This document shows positions 19,615 through 28,593 of a stretch of DNA of 64,000 nt, in pieces. Each line of letters starts with the position of its first letter. The first letter of the stretch is position 1. The notes under the pieces are model-generated. The model was not told the origin of the DNA. It ran no database searches and worked only from the letters and a program-made list of their open reading frames with translations. Source of the stretch: Bacteroidota bacterium (GTDB lineage Bacteria; Bacteroidota; Bacteroidia; Cytophagales; Cyclobacteriaceae); assembly GCA_947470895.1 (NCBI GenBank), contig CANIVF010000014.1, forward strand, positions 1 to 64,000. The letters are read 5' to 3'. Both the position numbers and the translations under genes were made by a program.

Positions 19615-20673
19615 ATGATATCCTTCTATCCCGGCCCTTCACGAGTGCACGATAAAATACCAAAGTATGTAAAAGATGCGTGTGAAAAAGGATTGTTGAG
19701 TCTGAACCATAGAAGCGATGAGTTCATGGATCTTTGCGAAAAAACCGTTTCCCTTATCAAAGCAAAACTGAACATTCCTAAAACCTATACCATCCTGTTT
19801 ACTTCTTCTGCTACGGAGTGCTGGGAGATTATTGCACAGTCGCTGATCAAAAAAGAAAGCCTACATCTATATAATGGAGGCTTTGGAGAAAAATGGTTCG
19901 AGTATACGAAACGTATCCGGCCTGCATCCAAAGCCTTTCCATTTGATAGCGAGCAAGAAGTAAATCCAAAAAACATCAAGGCAGCAAAAACTGAAGTTAT
20001 TTGTATTACACAAAATGAAACCAGCAATGGAACTCAAGTTAGTGATGAAGTAATTGCTTCTATTCAGAAAACCTATACTAGCGCCTTAATTGCCGTGGAT
20101 GCCACCTCATCCATGGCGGGAATAGCGTTGAATTTTAACCATGCCGATATCTGGTTTGCCTCCGTACAAAAATGTTTTGGACTTCCGGCTGGGCTAGCGA
20201 TAATGGTGTGTTCTCCAAAAGCCATTGAGCGCATAGCAACACTCAAAGAGAATAACCACTACAACAGCCTCCTGTTCATGACTGAGATGATGAAAAAGAG
20301 GCAGACACCATACACTCCCAATGTGCTGGGAATTTATTTATTGATGCGCGTTTTAAAGGATTCCAGGAAAATCGAGGCTGTCTATAAAAAAATTAACAAC
20401 CGAGCTAAAGAGTGGCAAGATTTCTTCAAAGAAGGAAAGAACTTGAAACTTTATATTCACAATCGGAACGTGATTTCTCAAACGGTAGTCACGATTACCG
20501 GGAACCCCCAATTATTGACTAAAGTGAAAGGTGATGCGAAGAAAAACGGATTTTTGCTTGGTGAGGGTTATGGAAAATTAAAAAATGAAACCTTTCGGAT
20601 AGCTAACTTTCCAGCCCTGAAAAAAAAGGAAATAAGTAATCTTAAGATTTTTTTGTCCTCGTATTTGTCATGA
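19615..20673 (+). CDS. Class V aminotransferase (PLP-dependent)
   Basis: The frame opens at 19582, but the ATG at 19615 starts the conserved segment MISFYPGPSRV, so I use it (352 residues). It has the class V fold: FYPGPS entry, HRSDEFMDL, TSSATE phosphate-cup motif, ALIAVDATSSMAG with the PLP-stacking Asp, and Lys186 in SVQKCFGLPAG as Schiff-base lysine. Class V includes phosphoserine and serine-glyoxylate/alanine-glyoxylate transaminases. The short length and N-terminus fit a phosphoserine-aminotransferase-like protein, but substrate residues cannot be read with confidence. It stands alone. Confidence 0.82.
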   Translation: MISFYPGPSRVHDKIPKYVKDACEKGLLSLNHRSDEFMDLCEKTVSLIKAKLNIPKTYTILFTSSATECWEIIAQSLIKKESLHLYNGGFGEKWFEYTKRIRPASKAFPFDSEQEVNPKNIKAAKTEVICITQNETSNGTQVSDEVIASIQKTYTSALIAVDATSSMAGIALNFNHADIWFASVQKCFGLPAGLAIMVCSPKAIERIATLKENNHYNSLLFMTEMMKKRQTPYTPNVLGIYLLMRVLKDSRKIEAVYKKINNRAKEWQDFFKEGKNLKLYIHNRNVISQTVVTITGNPQLLTKVKGDAKKNGFLLGEGYGKLKNETFRIANFPALKKKEISNLKIFLSSYLS

Positions 20674-20768
20674 TGTTCTCCTGGCAAGCCTTACGGCCTG
20701 TTTTCAATCTTAGCTAACATTCCTATGACAAAAATCATATTTCATTCCTTTGAATAAACCGTACATTC

Positions 20769-21134
20769 ATGTTAATGAAAATCAGAGCAAACCAGTTCTT
20801 AAAGGTTTTTATCACCTCACTTTTTGTGCTGGGATATCTAGCCCCAGCTTTGCCATTCAATTCTGATAAAGAAGCCAATACTTATCAAACCAAAACTCAA
20901 CTGACCGCTTTTCATCAACAGGGTTTATTGCTAGCCTTAATCCAACCTTTAACTGAAAACGAAGAACGCGAAGACGACAAGAGTTGCACGAGTAGTATTG
21001 AACTACCCGATTATGTTAGTTCGAAGCAATCTACCCTTGTGGTAGATCTGGAGTTGAACGAGATTTTCAAATCGTCCCTTTGCTTCAAGGTGGGTCCATC
21101 GCTCTTCGTGCTTCATCACTCATATTTAATTTAA
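20769..21134 (+). CDS. Small hydrophobic-N-terminus protein, unrecognised family, copy 1 (heads the hyf-like operon)
   Basis: A 121-residue protein I do not recognise from any named family. It has a hydrophobic segment (FITSLFVLGYLAPALPF, about residues 14-30), an acidic stretch (NEEREDDKS) and an end reading PSLFVLHHSYLI. Two relatives lie in this window: 33601-33957, sharing LLAPA, NEERE and an LHRVLLI end, and 33049-33399, with LFAP, EEKEKEEGSD and a KRSILI end. Each copy precedes a different unit of the carbon-uptake region; this one is 117 bp before the hyfB-like gene. It could be a signal-peptide or single-helix protein facing the periplasm. An in-frame ATG two codons in (20775) is an alternative start. 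Confidence 0.65.
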   Translation: MLMKIRANQFLKVFITSLFVLGYLAPALPFNSDKEANTYQTKTQLTAFHQQGLLLALIQPLTENEEREDDKSCTSSIELPDYVSSKQSTLVVDLELNEIFKSSLCFKVGPSLFVLHHSYLI

Positions 21135-21251
21135 CTACAGACATCATAAGCTGATCATAGCGTTGATAAGAGGAGTCACCCGCTTTGTAATCCAGCTTTA
21201 GCTCTACTGACGTAGTCGTAAGAATTTCATTGTTTCAAAAGGACATTTATT

Positions 21252-23228
21252 ATGAATATCATTCTTTTTAAAGTTGCCTTACTTCTTTCCTTCGGTATGT
21301 TTTTCATTCCGAAAAAAATAAAATATAGTTTTGGCCTCTTACTTCACCTCATGTTGATAATGGCCAGCACCAGTTGGGCATTCGCTGTACTTCGCGGCAC
21401 AATACTTACATTGGGGTTAGGTGTAGGCACGTGGAGTGGACCAATTACATTAGTGATTGATCAGCTCAGCGCGTATTTCATGCTGATCATTAACCTGATC
21501 TGCCTGTGCGGAATACTCTATGCAGGCGGCTATTTGCAACCGTACTTGCCTAAGAAGCGATCGGTATTTATATCACTTCACTTGTTTAGCTTTCTGTGGT
21601 TACATGGAGCGATGTTGCTGGTGGTTTCCATGCAGGATGGTATTGCTTTTCTTCTAGCCTGGGAGCTCATGTCCTTGTTCTCCTTCATCCTCGTGATTTT
21701 TGAAGCACAAAAGGAAGCAACTTTAAAAACGGGTATCAACTACTTGCTGCAGATGCATTTGGGCTTTGCGATGATCATGCTTGGGTTTCTGATTGCGGCC
21801 AATCAAACCGGTGATTTAAGTTTTGAAGGCGTAAATAATTTTTTTTCCCAATCCGATAACGTGCCCCTCTTCCTGGTTTTTTTTGCAGGCTTTGGTATAA
21901 AGGCGGGTTTCATTCCCTTTCATTCATGGTTGCCCCGTGCACATCCAGCTGCCCCCTCCCATGTGTCGGGCGTGATGAGTGGTGTCATGATCAAGATGGG
22001 CATTTATGGAATCTTTAGAATCAGTTCCCTCCTACAAAATAATTTGCATACGATTGGTATCATCGTGCTTGCTGCTGGAATCATCTCCGGTTTGCTCGGT
22101 GTGATCATGGCGATTATGCAACACGATTTGAAAAAATTATTGGCCTATCACAGCATTGAAAACATTGGCATTATTGGCATTGGTATTGGCATGGGCATCT
22201 TAGGAAAATCAACGGGATCTAACTACCTGATGATTCTTGGATGGGGTGGTGCACTCTTACACACCTTAAATCATGCACTCTTTAAATCGTTACTCTTCTT
22301 CACTACCGGTAATGTTTATTATGCTGTTCATAAAATAAACATGGACCATCTCGGAGGACTCGCCAAAGATATGCGCTACACATCCATGGCATTCTTAATT
22401 GCAGCACTCGCCATCAGCGGCATTCCTCCGTTCAACGGATTCATTTCAGAATTTCTTATTTACAATGGCATACTCACGCAAATGTCTAGTTCTACTTTTT
22501 CACATTCTATTTTAAGTGTAGTTAGCATTCTTGGTCTTGTCCTGATTGGAGGACTCTGCATTTACTGCTTTACGAAAGCATTTGGTTTGAGCTTTCTTGG
22601 AACACGCAGAGAAGAGCATCCTCACCCGGTGCAAGAAGTTCCCGCTATCATGTTGGTGCCCGCATTCATTCTCATCACATGTATGTTAGCCATTGGATTA
22701 GTCCCTTCCTTCTTTGTGAATGAAGTAGTTGGTGTTCTTCAAAATCTTACCCATACAACAGTAAACATAGACCCCTTATTACTTTCGCTGAACTCTATCA
22801 GTTATGTCAACATGATCTTAATTGTTTTAATTGGTGGTGTTATTGGGTTGCGCGCCTGGCAGCGATCATTCGTAAAAGTAGCAGTTGGCCCTACCTGGGG
22901 ATGTGGTTATACAGCCGGAGATTTCCGTCATCAATACACGCCTACTTCATATGCTGATAGTTTGCGTGAATTAGCAGATCCTTTAATTCAATATCATCGT
23001 GTGTACAAATCATTCGATGAACAAGAAATATTTCCACTACCCAAAACGTTCCACACCGAAAGCAAAGACCTGATCGAAGAGAAGACCATATTAAGTTGGG
23101 TGCATTTGATTGTGAATTACCTGCCGAAAGCAGGTATTGCCCAATCGGGCTTGATTAATCATTATCTGATCTATCCCATGCTTTTCTTACTCCTCATTGG
23201 TTTCCTCATTGTATTAAATATACTCTAA
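21252..23228 (+). CDS. hyfB: HyfB-like proton-translocating membrane subunit (NuoL/antiporter family)
   Basis: A 658-residue, many-helix membrane protein of the family of hydrogenase-4 subunit B and complex I subunit NuoL. Ion-channel residues are kept: the TM5-type Glu in AWELMSLFS, the Lys in GIKAGFIPFHSWLPRAHP, HVSGVMSGVMIKMGIYG, and the Lys and His of HDLKKLLAYHSIEN. Length fits HyfB/HycC. It opens a tight six-gene run to 28523 with gaps of a few bases or overlaps. It is probably one of the ion-pumping arms of a membrane complex. The name is by homology; the complex is not a hydrogenase (see the genes at 26213 and 27762). Confidence 0.88.
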   Translation: MNIILFKVALLLSFGMFFIPKKIKYSFGLLLHLMLIMASTSWAFAVLRGTILTLGLGVGTWSGPITLVIDQLSAYFMLIINLICLCGILYAGGYLQPYLPKKRSVFISLHLFSFLWLHGAMLLVVSMQDGIAFLLAWELMSLFSFILVIFEAQKEATLKTGINYLLQMHLGFAMIMLGFLIAANQTGDLSFEGVNNFFSQSDNVPLFLVFFAGFGIKAGFIPFHSWLPRAHPAAPSHVSGVMSGVMIKMGIYGIFRISSLLQNNLHTIGIIVLAAGIISGLLGVIMAIMQHDLKKLLAYHSIENIGIIGIGIGMGILGKSTGSNYLMILGWGGALLHTLNHALFKSLLFFTTGNVYYAVHKINMDHLGGLAKDMRYTSMAFLIAALAISGIPPFNGFISEFLIYNGILTQMSSSTFSHSILSVVSILGLVLIGGLCIYCFTKAFGLSFLGTRREEHPHPVQEVPAIMLVPAFILITCMLAIGLVPSFFVNEVVGVLQNLTHTTVNIDPLLLSLNSISYVNMILIVLIGGVIGLRAWQRSFVKVAVGPTWGCGYTAGDFRHQYTPTSYADSLRELADPLIQYHRVYKSFDEQEIFPLPKTFHTESKDLIEEKTILSWVHLIVNYLPKAGIAQSGLINHYLIYPMLFLLLIGFLIVLNIL

Positions 23229-23229
23229 T

Positions 23230-24135
23230 ATGCTTTCGATCATTCTCATTGTCGCCTCCGTCATTTTCTTTCCGGGAGTTATTGTAAAGACCAAGGCACT
23301 GTTTAGCGGAAGAAAAGGTCAGGACATTCTTCAACCATGGCACGATATCATTCGTCTTTTGAAAAAAGGAAGTGTGTACAGTACTTCATCAAGTTTTGTT
23401 TTTCAACTAGGTGCTCCCATCTATTTTGCTACGGTTATTGTAGCTGCTCTGTTCATTCCTTTTGAAGAGAACAACTGCATCATTTCCTTTTCGGGTGACT
23501 TTGTCTTCTTTGCGTATCTCCTGGGCCTCGGCCGCTTCATGATTATCATTAGTGCGCTCGATGTGTCCAGCGCGTTTGAAGGAATGGGCGCTAATCGTGA
23601 GGCATTCTACTCGTTGTTGATGGAGCCTGCATTTTTTATCCTGTTGGGTTCGCTGGCGATGTTTACAGGCTACTCGTCTTTTTACGATATCTTTGCAAGC
23701 CTTCATTATAACTCCTATTTCTCATTTATCATCGCGATCATAGCCGCCTATGTTCTGGCAAACATTACACTCGTGGAAACGAGTCGATTGCCGGTAGATG
23801 ATCCTCTCACTCATTTAGAGCTCACTATGGTTCATGAAGTGATGGTGCTCGATCACAGTGGTTTTGATCTGGGAATCATTAAAATTGCCAACAACATCAA
23901 GTTCATTCTATTCAGCATGCTAAGTGCTAACTGCCTGATTCCACAATCGCTGGATTTATGGATGCGCATCGGCATCCTATTCCTTATGCAGGTGCTTTTT
24001 GCAGCAGGAATCGGTTGGTTTGAATCCTTCCGTGCCCGCAACAAAATGATAATGAATGCGCAATACATTCTTTCCATCAACGCAGTAGCCATGATTTTGA
24101 TTTTTGCAGTGATGATCATTAAAAATAAAATATAA
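23230..24135 (+). CDS. hyfC: HyfC-like membrane subunit (NuoH family)
   Basis: A 301-residue membrane protein with about eight helices, starting 1 bp after the previous stop. NuoH/HyfC signatures are present: DVSSAFEGMGANREAF in the loop that faces the peripheral arm, and ETSRLPVDDPLTHLELTM followed by VHEVMVLDHSG, very close to the hydrogenase-4 pattern. In complex I relatives this subunit forms the quinone-side tunnel and the first part of the charge axis. Its acidic and His residues are retained, so the contact to the peripheral subunits is probably still in use. Confidence 0.9.
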   Translation: MLSIILIVASVIFFPGVIVKTKALFSGRKGQDILQPWHDIIRLLKKGSVYSTSSSFVFQLGAPIYFATVIVAALFIPFEENNCIISFSGDFVFFAYLLGLGRFMIIISALDVSSAFEGMGANREAFYSLLMEPAFFILLGSLAMFTGYSSFYDIFASLHYNSYFSFIIAIIAAYVLANITLVETSRLPVDDPLTHLELTMVHEVMVLDHSGFDLGIIKIANNIKFILFSMLSANCLIPQSLDLWMRIGILFLMQVLFAAGIGWFESFRARNKMIMNAQYILSINAVAMILIFAVMIIKNKI

Positions 24136-24138
24136 GTC

Positions 24139-24780
24139 ATGATCAATTTTATCATCGTACTCTTCATCATATCACTCATCTATTTAGCTAAGGTGGAAAT
24201 GGTAAAAAGTTATTTTACCCTCATGGCCCTGCAAGGTGTTTTACTTTTTGGTCTCGCCTATTTCGAATTAAAAGAAATTGACCTGGCTCACCTCCTCTTA
24301 ATTTTGGTGGAAACACTCGTATTCAAAGCCATCTTTGTTCCTATCTTTCTAAAGCGAATTACTAAGGAAAGAGTTCATCGTCATCATCATTTACCAATTA
24401 AAGGATACTATTCAGTGCTGATTAGCACTGCGATTGTCATTGGTTGTTTCATGGTATCGTATGCCATTCATGACGAGCTATCGATTAATGCCGATCACCA
24501 GGTCAAATATTTTACAGCGGCAATTTCGTCCATACTCGTGGGCTTATTCATGGCTATCAATAACCGCGACCTCGTAACGCACTTAATTAGTTACCTGGTG
24601 ATCGAGAATGGAATATTCTTGCTATCCCTTGCTCTGGGTGCCGAGATGCCGATGTTTGTAAACTCCGCGATCCTGCTGGATATTTTTACCAGCGTATTGA
24701 TCATGGGAATCTTCTTTAACAAAATGAAAGATTATTTCCAGAACGCAGACACTCAGCATCTCTCTCAACTTAAAGATTGA
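24139..24780 (+). CDS. hyfE: HyfE-like membrane subunit (contains NuoK-like part)
   Basis: A 213-residue protein with about six to seven hydrophobic helices, 3 bp after the hyfC-like gene. Position, length and the motif LLLILVETLVFKAIFVP match hydrogenase-4 component E, whose C-terminal half resembles NuoK. A Glu in a membrane helix (LVIENGIFLLSLALG) matches the NuoK-type conserved Glu. A basic, His-rich loop (KRITKERVHRHHH) lies on one face. Its stop overlaps the next start by 4 bases, indicating translational coupling. Confidence 0.8.
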   Translation: MINFIIVLFIISLIYLAKVEMVKSYFTLMALQGVLLFGLAYFELKEIDLAHLLLILVETLVFKAIFVPIFLKRITKERVHRHHHLPIKGYYSVLISTAIVIGCFMVSYAIHDELSINADHQVKYFTAAISSILVGLFMAINNRDLVTHLISYLVIENGIFLLSLALGAEMPMFVNSAILLDIFTSVLIMGIFFNKMKDYFQNADTQHLSQLKD

Positions 24781-26210
24781 TCGATATGATATATATTTTC
24801 TTTGCCCTTACTGCCCTCTTTGCTATACTCACCTACTTTATTCGCGTGCGTTTATTTAGTCATCTTATGGTATTCGTGTATATCGCCATGATGATGGCGC
24901 TTGCCGTTGATCTCTGGCCTCAGGCCGGAAAATCACTTAATACTTACTTCTTTAGCGATCGTCTAGGTTTAATTTTTTATCTCATTCTTGTTCTCGTGAG
25001 TTTATTCTCGGCCATACACTATGTAAAATTTGTGATTGACCGTAACGTAAAAATTTCAGATGTAGCGTTGCACAATGCGGGCACGATCTTCTTCACTGGC
25101 TCGATGGTGGGCGTTTTATTTACATCACACTTTGGTATACTCTGGGCCTTTATGGAAGCTACTACATTGGGTGCTTCCATTTTGATTTATCACAATCGCA
25201 ATCAGGATGCGCTCGAAGCCACCTGGAAATATTTGTATGTATGCTCCATTGGTATTGCCATTGCTTTCGCAGGTGTTTTGTTTTTAGGATTTGCAGCTCA
25301 ACAAATAGGGCACATTGATTTTTCATTTACTGCTATCAAAGCTGAAGCAAGCAGTCTTAATACAGTCTGGTTGAAAGGGTGTTTTCTTCTCATCGTGACA
25401 GGCTTCAGCGTAAAGATGGGATTGATTCCCCTATTCAATGTAGACATTGACGCGAAAGATGCATCTCCTTCTCAAGTAGGTGCCAGTCTTTCATCGGTGT
25501 TGATGAATGCCGGCTTCATATCCATATACCGTTTCTATGAAGCCTTTTCTGGCACAAGTATTTTACCATGGATGAATAAACTACTCATGATTGTGGGCCT
25601 GCTTTCGTTATTCTTTGCAGCCGTGTATATACTGCGTGTAAAGAATGTTAAGCGGATGTTTGCCTATTCCAGTATGGAGCATGCCTCCTTAGTCATGATT
25701 GCATTCTCGTGCGGAGGCCTGGGTTACTTTGCCGCCATTCTTCATCTGGTCATGCACTCCTTAGTGAAGTCTAGTCTATTTTTCCAGATGTCCCAAATGC
25801 ATAGAATTTTCGGCAGCAAACTGGATGAAAAAATCGGAAGCTATTTACGTGTCAATCCGCTTGGCGGTTTGGTGATGTTGTTGGGATTTCTTTCCATCAT
25901 TGCCATGCCACCATCCGGTATGCTGATCTCTGAACTGTACATGTTTCAGGCGCTGGTTGCTAAAAATTATTGGTGGGTGGCGTTGCTCGTGTTGCTACTG
26001 GTTTTGATTATCATTTACGGTTTAGCTGTAAAAATGCTCGGTATTATTTTTCTCAAAAAAAATACAGCATCCATCAACATGCAGGGCGCCACACCTTATG
26101 AATCCATCATGCAGTTAATTCTTATTGTGATTGTGTTCTACATCGGATTATTCAGACCAGCCTTTATTGTAGACACCATTCTACTCGCTATTCAAACGTT
26201 ACCCGCTTAG
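24777..26210 (+). CDS. hyfF: HyfF-like membrane subunit (NuoL/M/N family), diverged channel loop
   Basis: A 477-residue membrane protein of the antiporter-like family, close to HyfF in length. The TM5 Glu is kept (AFMEATTLGASIL), as are the KMGLIP lysine and KNVKRMFAYSSMEHAS. The usual loop after that lysine, HTWLPDAHxxAP, is replaced by FNVDIDAKDASPS, so the broken-helix region that normally holds a His and a Trp is remodelled with acidic residues. This may alter ion specificity or a partner-binding surface. It overlaps the preceding gene and is 2 bp from the next. Confidence 0.84.
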   Translation: MIDMIYIFFALTALFAILTYFIRVRLFSHLMVFVYIAMMMALAVDLWPQAGKSLNTYFFSDRLGLIFYLILVLVSLFSAIHYVKFVIDRNVKISDVALHNAGTIFFTGSMVGVLFTSHFGILWAFMEATTLGASILIYHNRNQDALEATWKYLYVCSIGIAIAFAGVLFLGFAAQQIGHIDFSFTAIKAEASSLNTVWLKGCFLLIVTGFSVKMGLIPLFNVDIDAKDASPSQVGASLSSVLMNAGFISIYRFYEAFSGTSILPWMNKLLMIVGLLSLFFAAVYILRVKNVKRMFAYSSMEHASLVMIAFSCGGLGYFAAILHLVMHSLVKSSLFFQMSQMHRIFGSKLDEKIGSYLRVNPLGGLVMLLGFLSIIAMPPSGMLISELYMFQALVAKNYWWVALLVLLLVLIIIYGLAVKMLGIIFLKKNTASINMQGATPYESIMQLILIVIVFYIGLFRPAFIVDTILLAIQTLPA

Positions 26211-26212
26211 TT

Positions 26213-27742
26213 ATGGAAACAACGTCATCACCGATCTCGATCCAAAATCAAAGTACAGTTCCGATCGCTGCCATACCGATACTTTATTATGATGAATTCT
26301 ATGCTTTAATCGTAGCGTGGATGAAGGAACCTCACCTGCATTGTGTAAACTATTATGCGTTTTGGAAAGTTGATGTCTTAAAATTCATATGCTGCCTGGC
26401 CGATGATGTGGCTAACGATATTAAAGTGCTATCGCACGAGATGCCACGAAAAGAAAAGATGCACCTCGCTTCCATCACCCGCGAAGTGTATGCCTTTCAT
26501 ATTTTTGAAAGGGAGATGGCAGAGAATTTTGGAATTGAATTTATTAATAATCCTTGGGTGAAACCCGTGCGCTACGCCTTCAACAGAACCAACCAAAACA
26601 ATGTAATCAACGACTATCCGTTTTATAAAATTGATAGCGAAGAGTTGCATGAAGTTGGTGTTGGCCCGATACATGCAGGAGTGATTGAACCCGGGCACTT
26701 TCGTTTTTTATGCAATGGCGAAACCGTACTGCACCTAGAAATCCAATTAGGCTGGCAACATCGCGGAGTGGAAGATTTATTTATAAAGAAACCAGCGCTG
26801 ATCCAGCAGACCGTACTTTCAGAATCCATTGCCGGTGATACTGCGGTGGGTCATTCCCATGCTTTTATTAATTTGATGGAATCCATGGGAAATGTGACCA
26901 TCGGAAGCCGATTAGCAATTGAACGCACCATCGCCTTAGAGCTAGAACGTATTGCTATGCACGTTGGAGACTTGGGGAATATGAATATCGGCTTGGCATA
27001 TCAATTAGCATCATCTGTATTTGGAACGTTGCGCACTCCGATAATCAACTATACACAAACTTGGTGCGGCAATCGATTTGGCAAAGGGCTCAACCGCGTG
27101 GGCGGAACACATTATCCATTTACGGATGATCTGGCAGAAAAACTGATCGAGCTGCTTGATCGTTTTGAAAAAAGCTTTGCTCCTATGAGCGAGAGGCTGT
27201 TCTCACTTCCTTCAGCACTCATGCGCATGGAGGCCATTGGCAAAGTAACCAAGACCCAGATGAATTTGATTGGTGCCGTGGGCATGGCGGCACGCATGGC
27301 GGGTATCAAACGGGATGTGCGCACTTCTCATCCTTCATCAGCCTACAAAGAATATGCTATCGTAAGCCATACATTAGAAAATGGAGATGTGTGGGCGCGG
27401 GCCTACTTACGAAAACTGGAAATTGAGAATTCAATCGCCTACATACGAAAACTAATTAACGAACTAAAACATATTAACGGGCCTTCCCCCAAACCGCGGA
27501 GTGCCGCTGATTATAAATTAGGTATCAACTCGTTTGGAATTTCTTTGGTAGAAGGATGGCGTGGCGAAATTTGTCATTGCGCTGTTACTGATGGAACCGG
27601 AGAAATCATGCACTATAAAGTAAAAGATCCTTCTGTCCACAACTGGATGGCATTAGCACTTTCACTGCGTGATTTAGAGATCTCAGATTTTCCGATCAAC
27701 AATAAAAGCTACAATCTCTCCTACTGTGGTCATGATCTATAA
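26213..27742 (+). CDS. HyfG/NuoCD-like large subunit lacking all [NiFe] cysteines
   Basis: A 509-residue fusion of a NuoC-like domain (about 25-135, with EVYAFHIFEREMAENFGIEF) and a NuoD/hydrogenase large-subunit domain (about 140-509, with HLEIQLGWQHRGVEDLF). In [NiFe] hydrogenases the metal is held by two CxxC pairs. The first, within ERICGxC, reads ESIAGDT here (Ala207 and Thr210). The second, DPCxxC near the C-terminus, reads NLSYCG (Ser503 and Gly506, with an off-register Cys505). It therefore cannot carry the NiFe centre, resembling the Ehr (energy-converting-hydrogenase-related) complexes. The histidine-rich quinone-site region (AVGHSHAF) persists. It probably docks onto the membrane arm as a structural or conformational subunit. 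Confidence 0.87.
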   Translation: METTSSPISIQNQSTVPIAAIPILYYDEFYALIVAWMKEPHLHCVNYYAFWKVDVLKFICCLADDVANDIKVLSHEMPRKEKMHLASITREVYAFHIFEREMAENFGIEFINNPWVKPVRYAFNRTNQNNVINDYPFYKIDSEELHEVGVGPIHAGVIEPGHFRFLCNGETVLHLEIQLGWQHRGVEDLFIKKPALIQQTVLSESIAGDTAVGHSHAFINLMESMGNVTIGSRLAIERTIALELERIAMHVGDLGNMNIGLAYQLASSVFGTLRTPIINYTQTWCGNRFGKGLNRVGGTHYPFTDDLAEKLIELLDRFEKSFAPMSERLFSLPSALMRMEAIGKVTKTQMNLIGAVGMAARMAGIKRDVRTSHPSSAYKEYAIVSHTLENGDVWARAYLRKLEIENSIAYIRKLINELKHINGPSPKPRSAADYKLGINSFGISLVEGWRGEICHCAVTDGTGEIMHYKVKDPSVHNWMALALSLRDLEISDFPINNKSYNLSYCGHDL

Positions 27743-27761
27743 ATATATAAATTTTTACCCT

Positions 27762-28523
27762 ATGCTGCTTATGGAAGAACTATATATATTAAAACGACTG
27801 GGCAAACAGTTTATTCCCGATGTAACCAAGCCACAACTACCTGGCCCCTTCAAAGGAAGACCCGAAATTTCATTGAAAAAAGTAAATGAAGACACACTAA
27901 TTGCACTTTGTCCAACAGGTGCTATTGTCAAAGCTCCCGTTCGCATCGACATGGGCATGTGTGTGATGTGTGGAGAATGTTCGTTTGCTTTTCCTGATAA
28001 AATTAAATTCACTACCGATTACAAAATCGCCACGAATGTGCGCGAGCGATTGATTATTCAAGAAGGAAACCATACTCCTATCCTGATCGATGAAAATAAA
28101 ATACGCAACGAAATAAGATCCTTGTTTGGCCGTTCACTCAAACTTAGGGAAATATCAGCAGCAGGATCGAATGCCGATGAAGCAGAACTCAACGCGTGTG
28201 GGAATCCAAACTTTGATATGGGTCGCTTTGGAATTGAGTTCTTGGCCTCACCTCGCCATTGCGATGGTATTGTCATCACCGGCCCTATTTCTGAAAATAT
28301 GGCCGAAGCAGTACAGGTATGTTATGATGCCGTGCCCAATCCGAAAATCCTAATCCTCGTGGGAACCGATGCTATCAGTGGTGGCATCTTTACAGGAAGC
28401 GGAGCATTAGACCGAAGCTTTCTGGATAAGTATAGCGTAGATCTGTTCGTTCCAGGCAATCCACCTCATCCACTCACTTTCGTCAATGGTGTGCTGGAAT
28501 TAATTCGGGCCAAGAAAAAATAA
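27762..28523 (+). CDS. Ferredoxin-NuoB fusion subunit without N2-cluster cysteines
   Basis: The frame opens with a GTG at 27726 overlapping the previous gene; ATGs at 27732, 27762 and 27771 also fit, and I chose 27762. Counting from 27726, the N-terminal ferredoxin-like domain has Cys62 (LCPTGAI) and Cys79, Cys82, Cys85 (MCVMCGEC): exactly one [4Fe-4S] set, while the second is gone (Phe89 instead of Cys). The C-terminal domain is NuoB/HycG-like (GRFGIEFLASPRH, DAISGGIF, VPGNPPHP). Aligned to the family, the four N2 ligands are Ser148, Asp151, Asp215 and Asn245. So a HycF-like and a HycG-like protein are fused and largely stripped of clusters. It is the last gene of the operon. Confidence 0.85.
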   Translation: MLLMEELYILKRLGKQFIPDVTKPQLPGPFKGRPEISLKKVNEDTLIALCPTGAIVKAPVRIDMGMCVMCGECSFAFPDKIKFTTDYKIATNVRERLIIQEGNHTPILIDENKIRNEIRSLFGRSLKLREISAAGSNADEAELNACGNPNFDMGRFGIEFLASPRHCDGIVITGPISENMAEAVQVCYDAVPNPKILILVGTDAISGGIFTGSGALDRSFLDKYSVDLFVPGNPPHPLTFVNGVLELIRAKKK

Positions 28524-28551
28524 AACGTGGTCTGTACTACTGCAGACCACG
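28512..28551 (-). terminator. Intrinsic terminator for the dabA-dabB strand
   Basis: A perfect 9-bp stem (CGTGGTCTG at 28526-28534, CAGACCACG at 28543-28551) with an 8-base loop. Read on the minus strand it is followed by a T-rich tract (28525 down to 28515). It sits in the 70-bp gap between the convergent operons; on the plus strand the downstream tract is A-rich, so it should stop mainly minus-strand transcripts. Confidence 0.75.
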
Positions 28552-28593
28552 CAAAAAATATACACAACACAATCTTTCTTACCAATCTCTTCG

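Noticed and set aside
21252-28523. Functional hydrogenase-4 or formate hydrogenlyase
   Set aside because: All NiFe and N2 cysteines are gone, no formate dehydrogenase or maturation genes lie nearby, and the context is CO2 transport.
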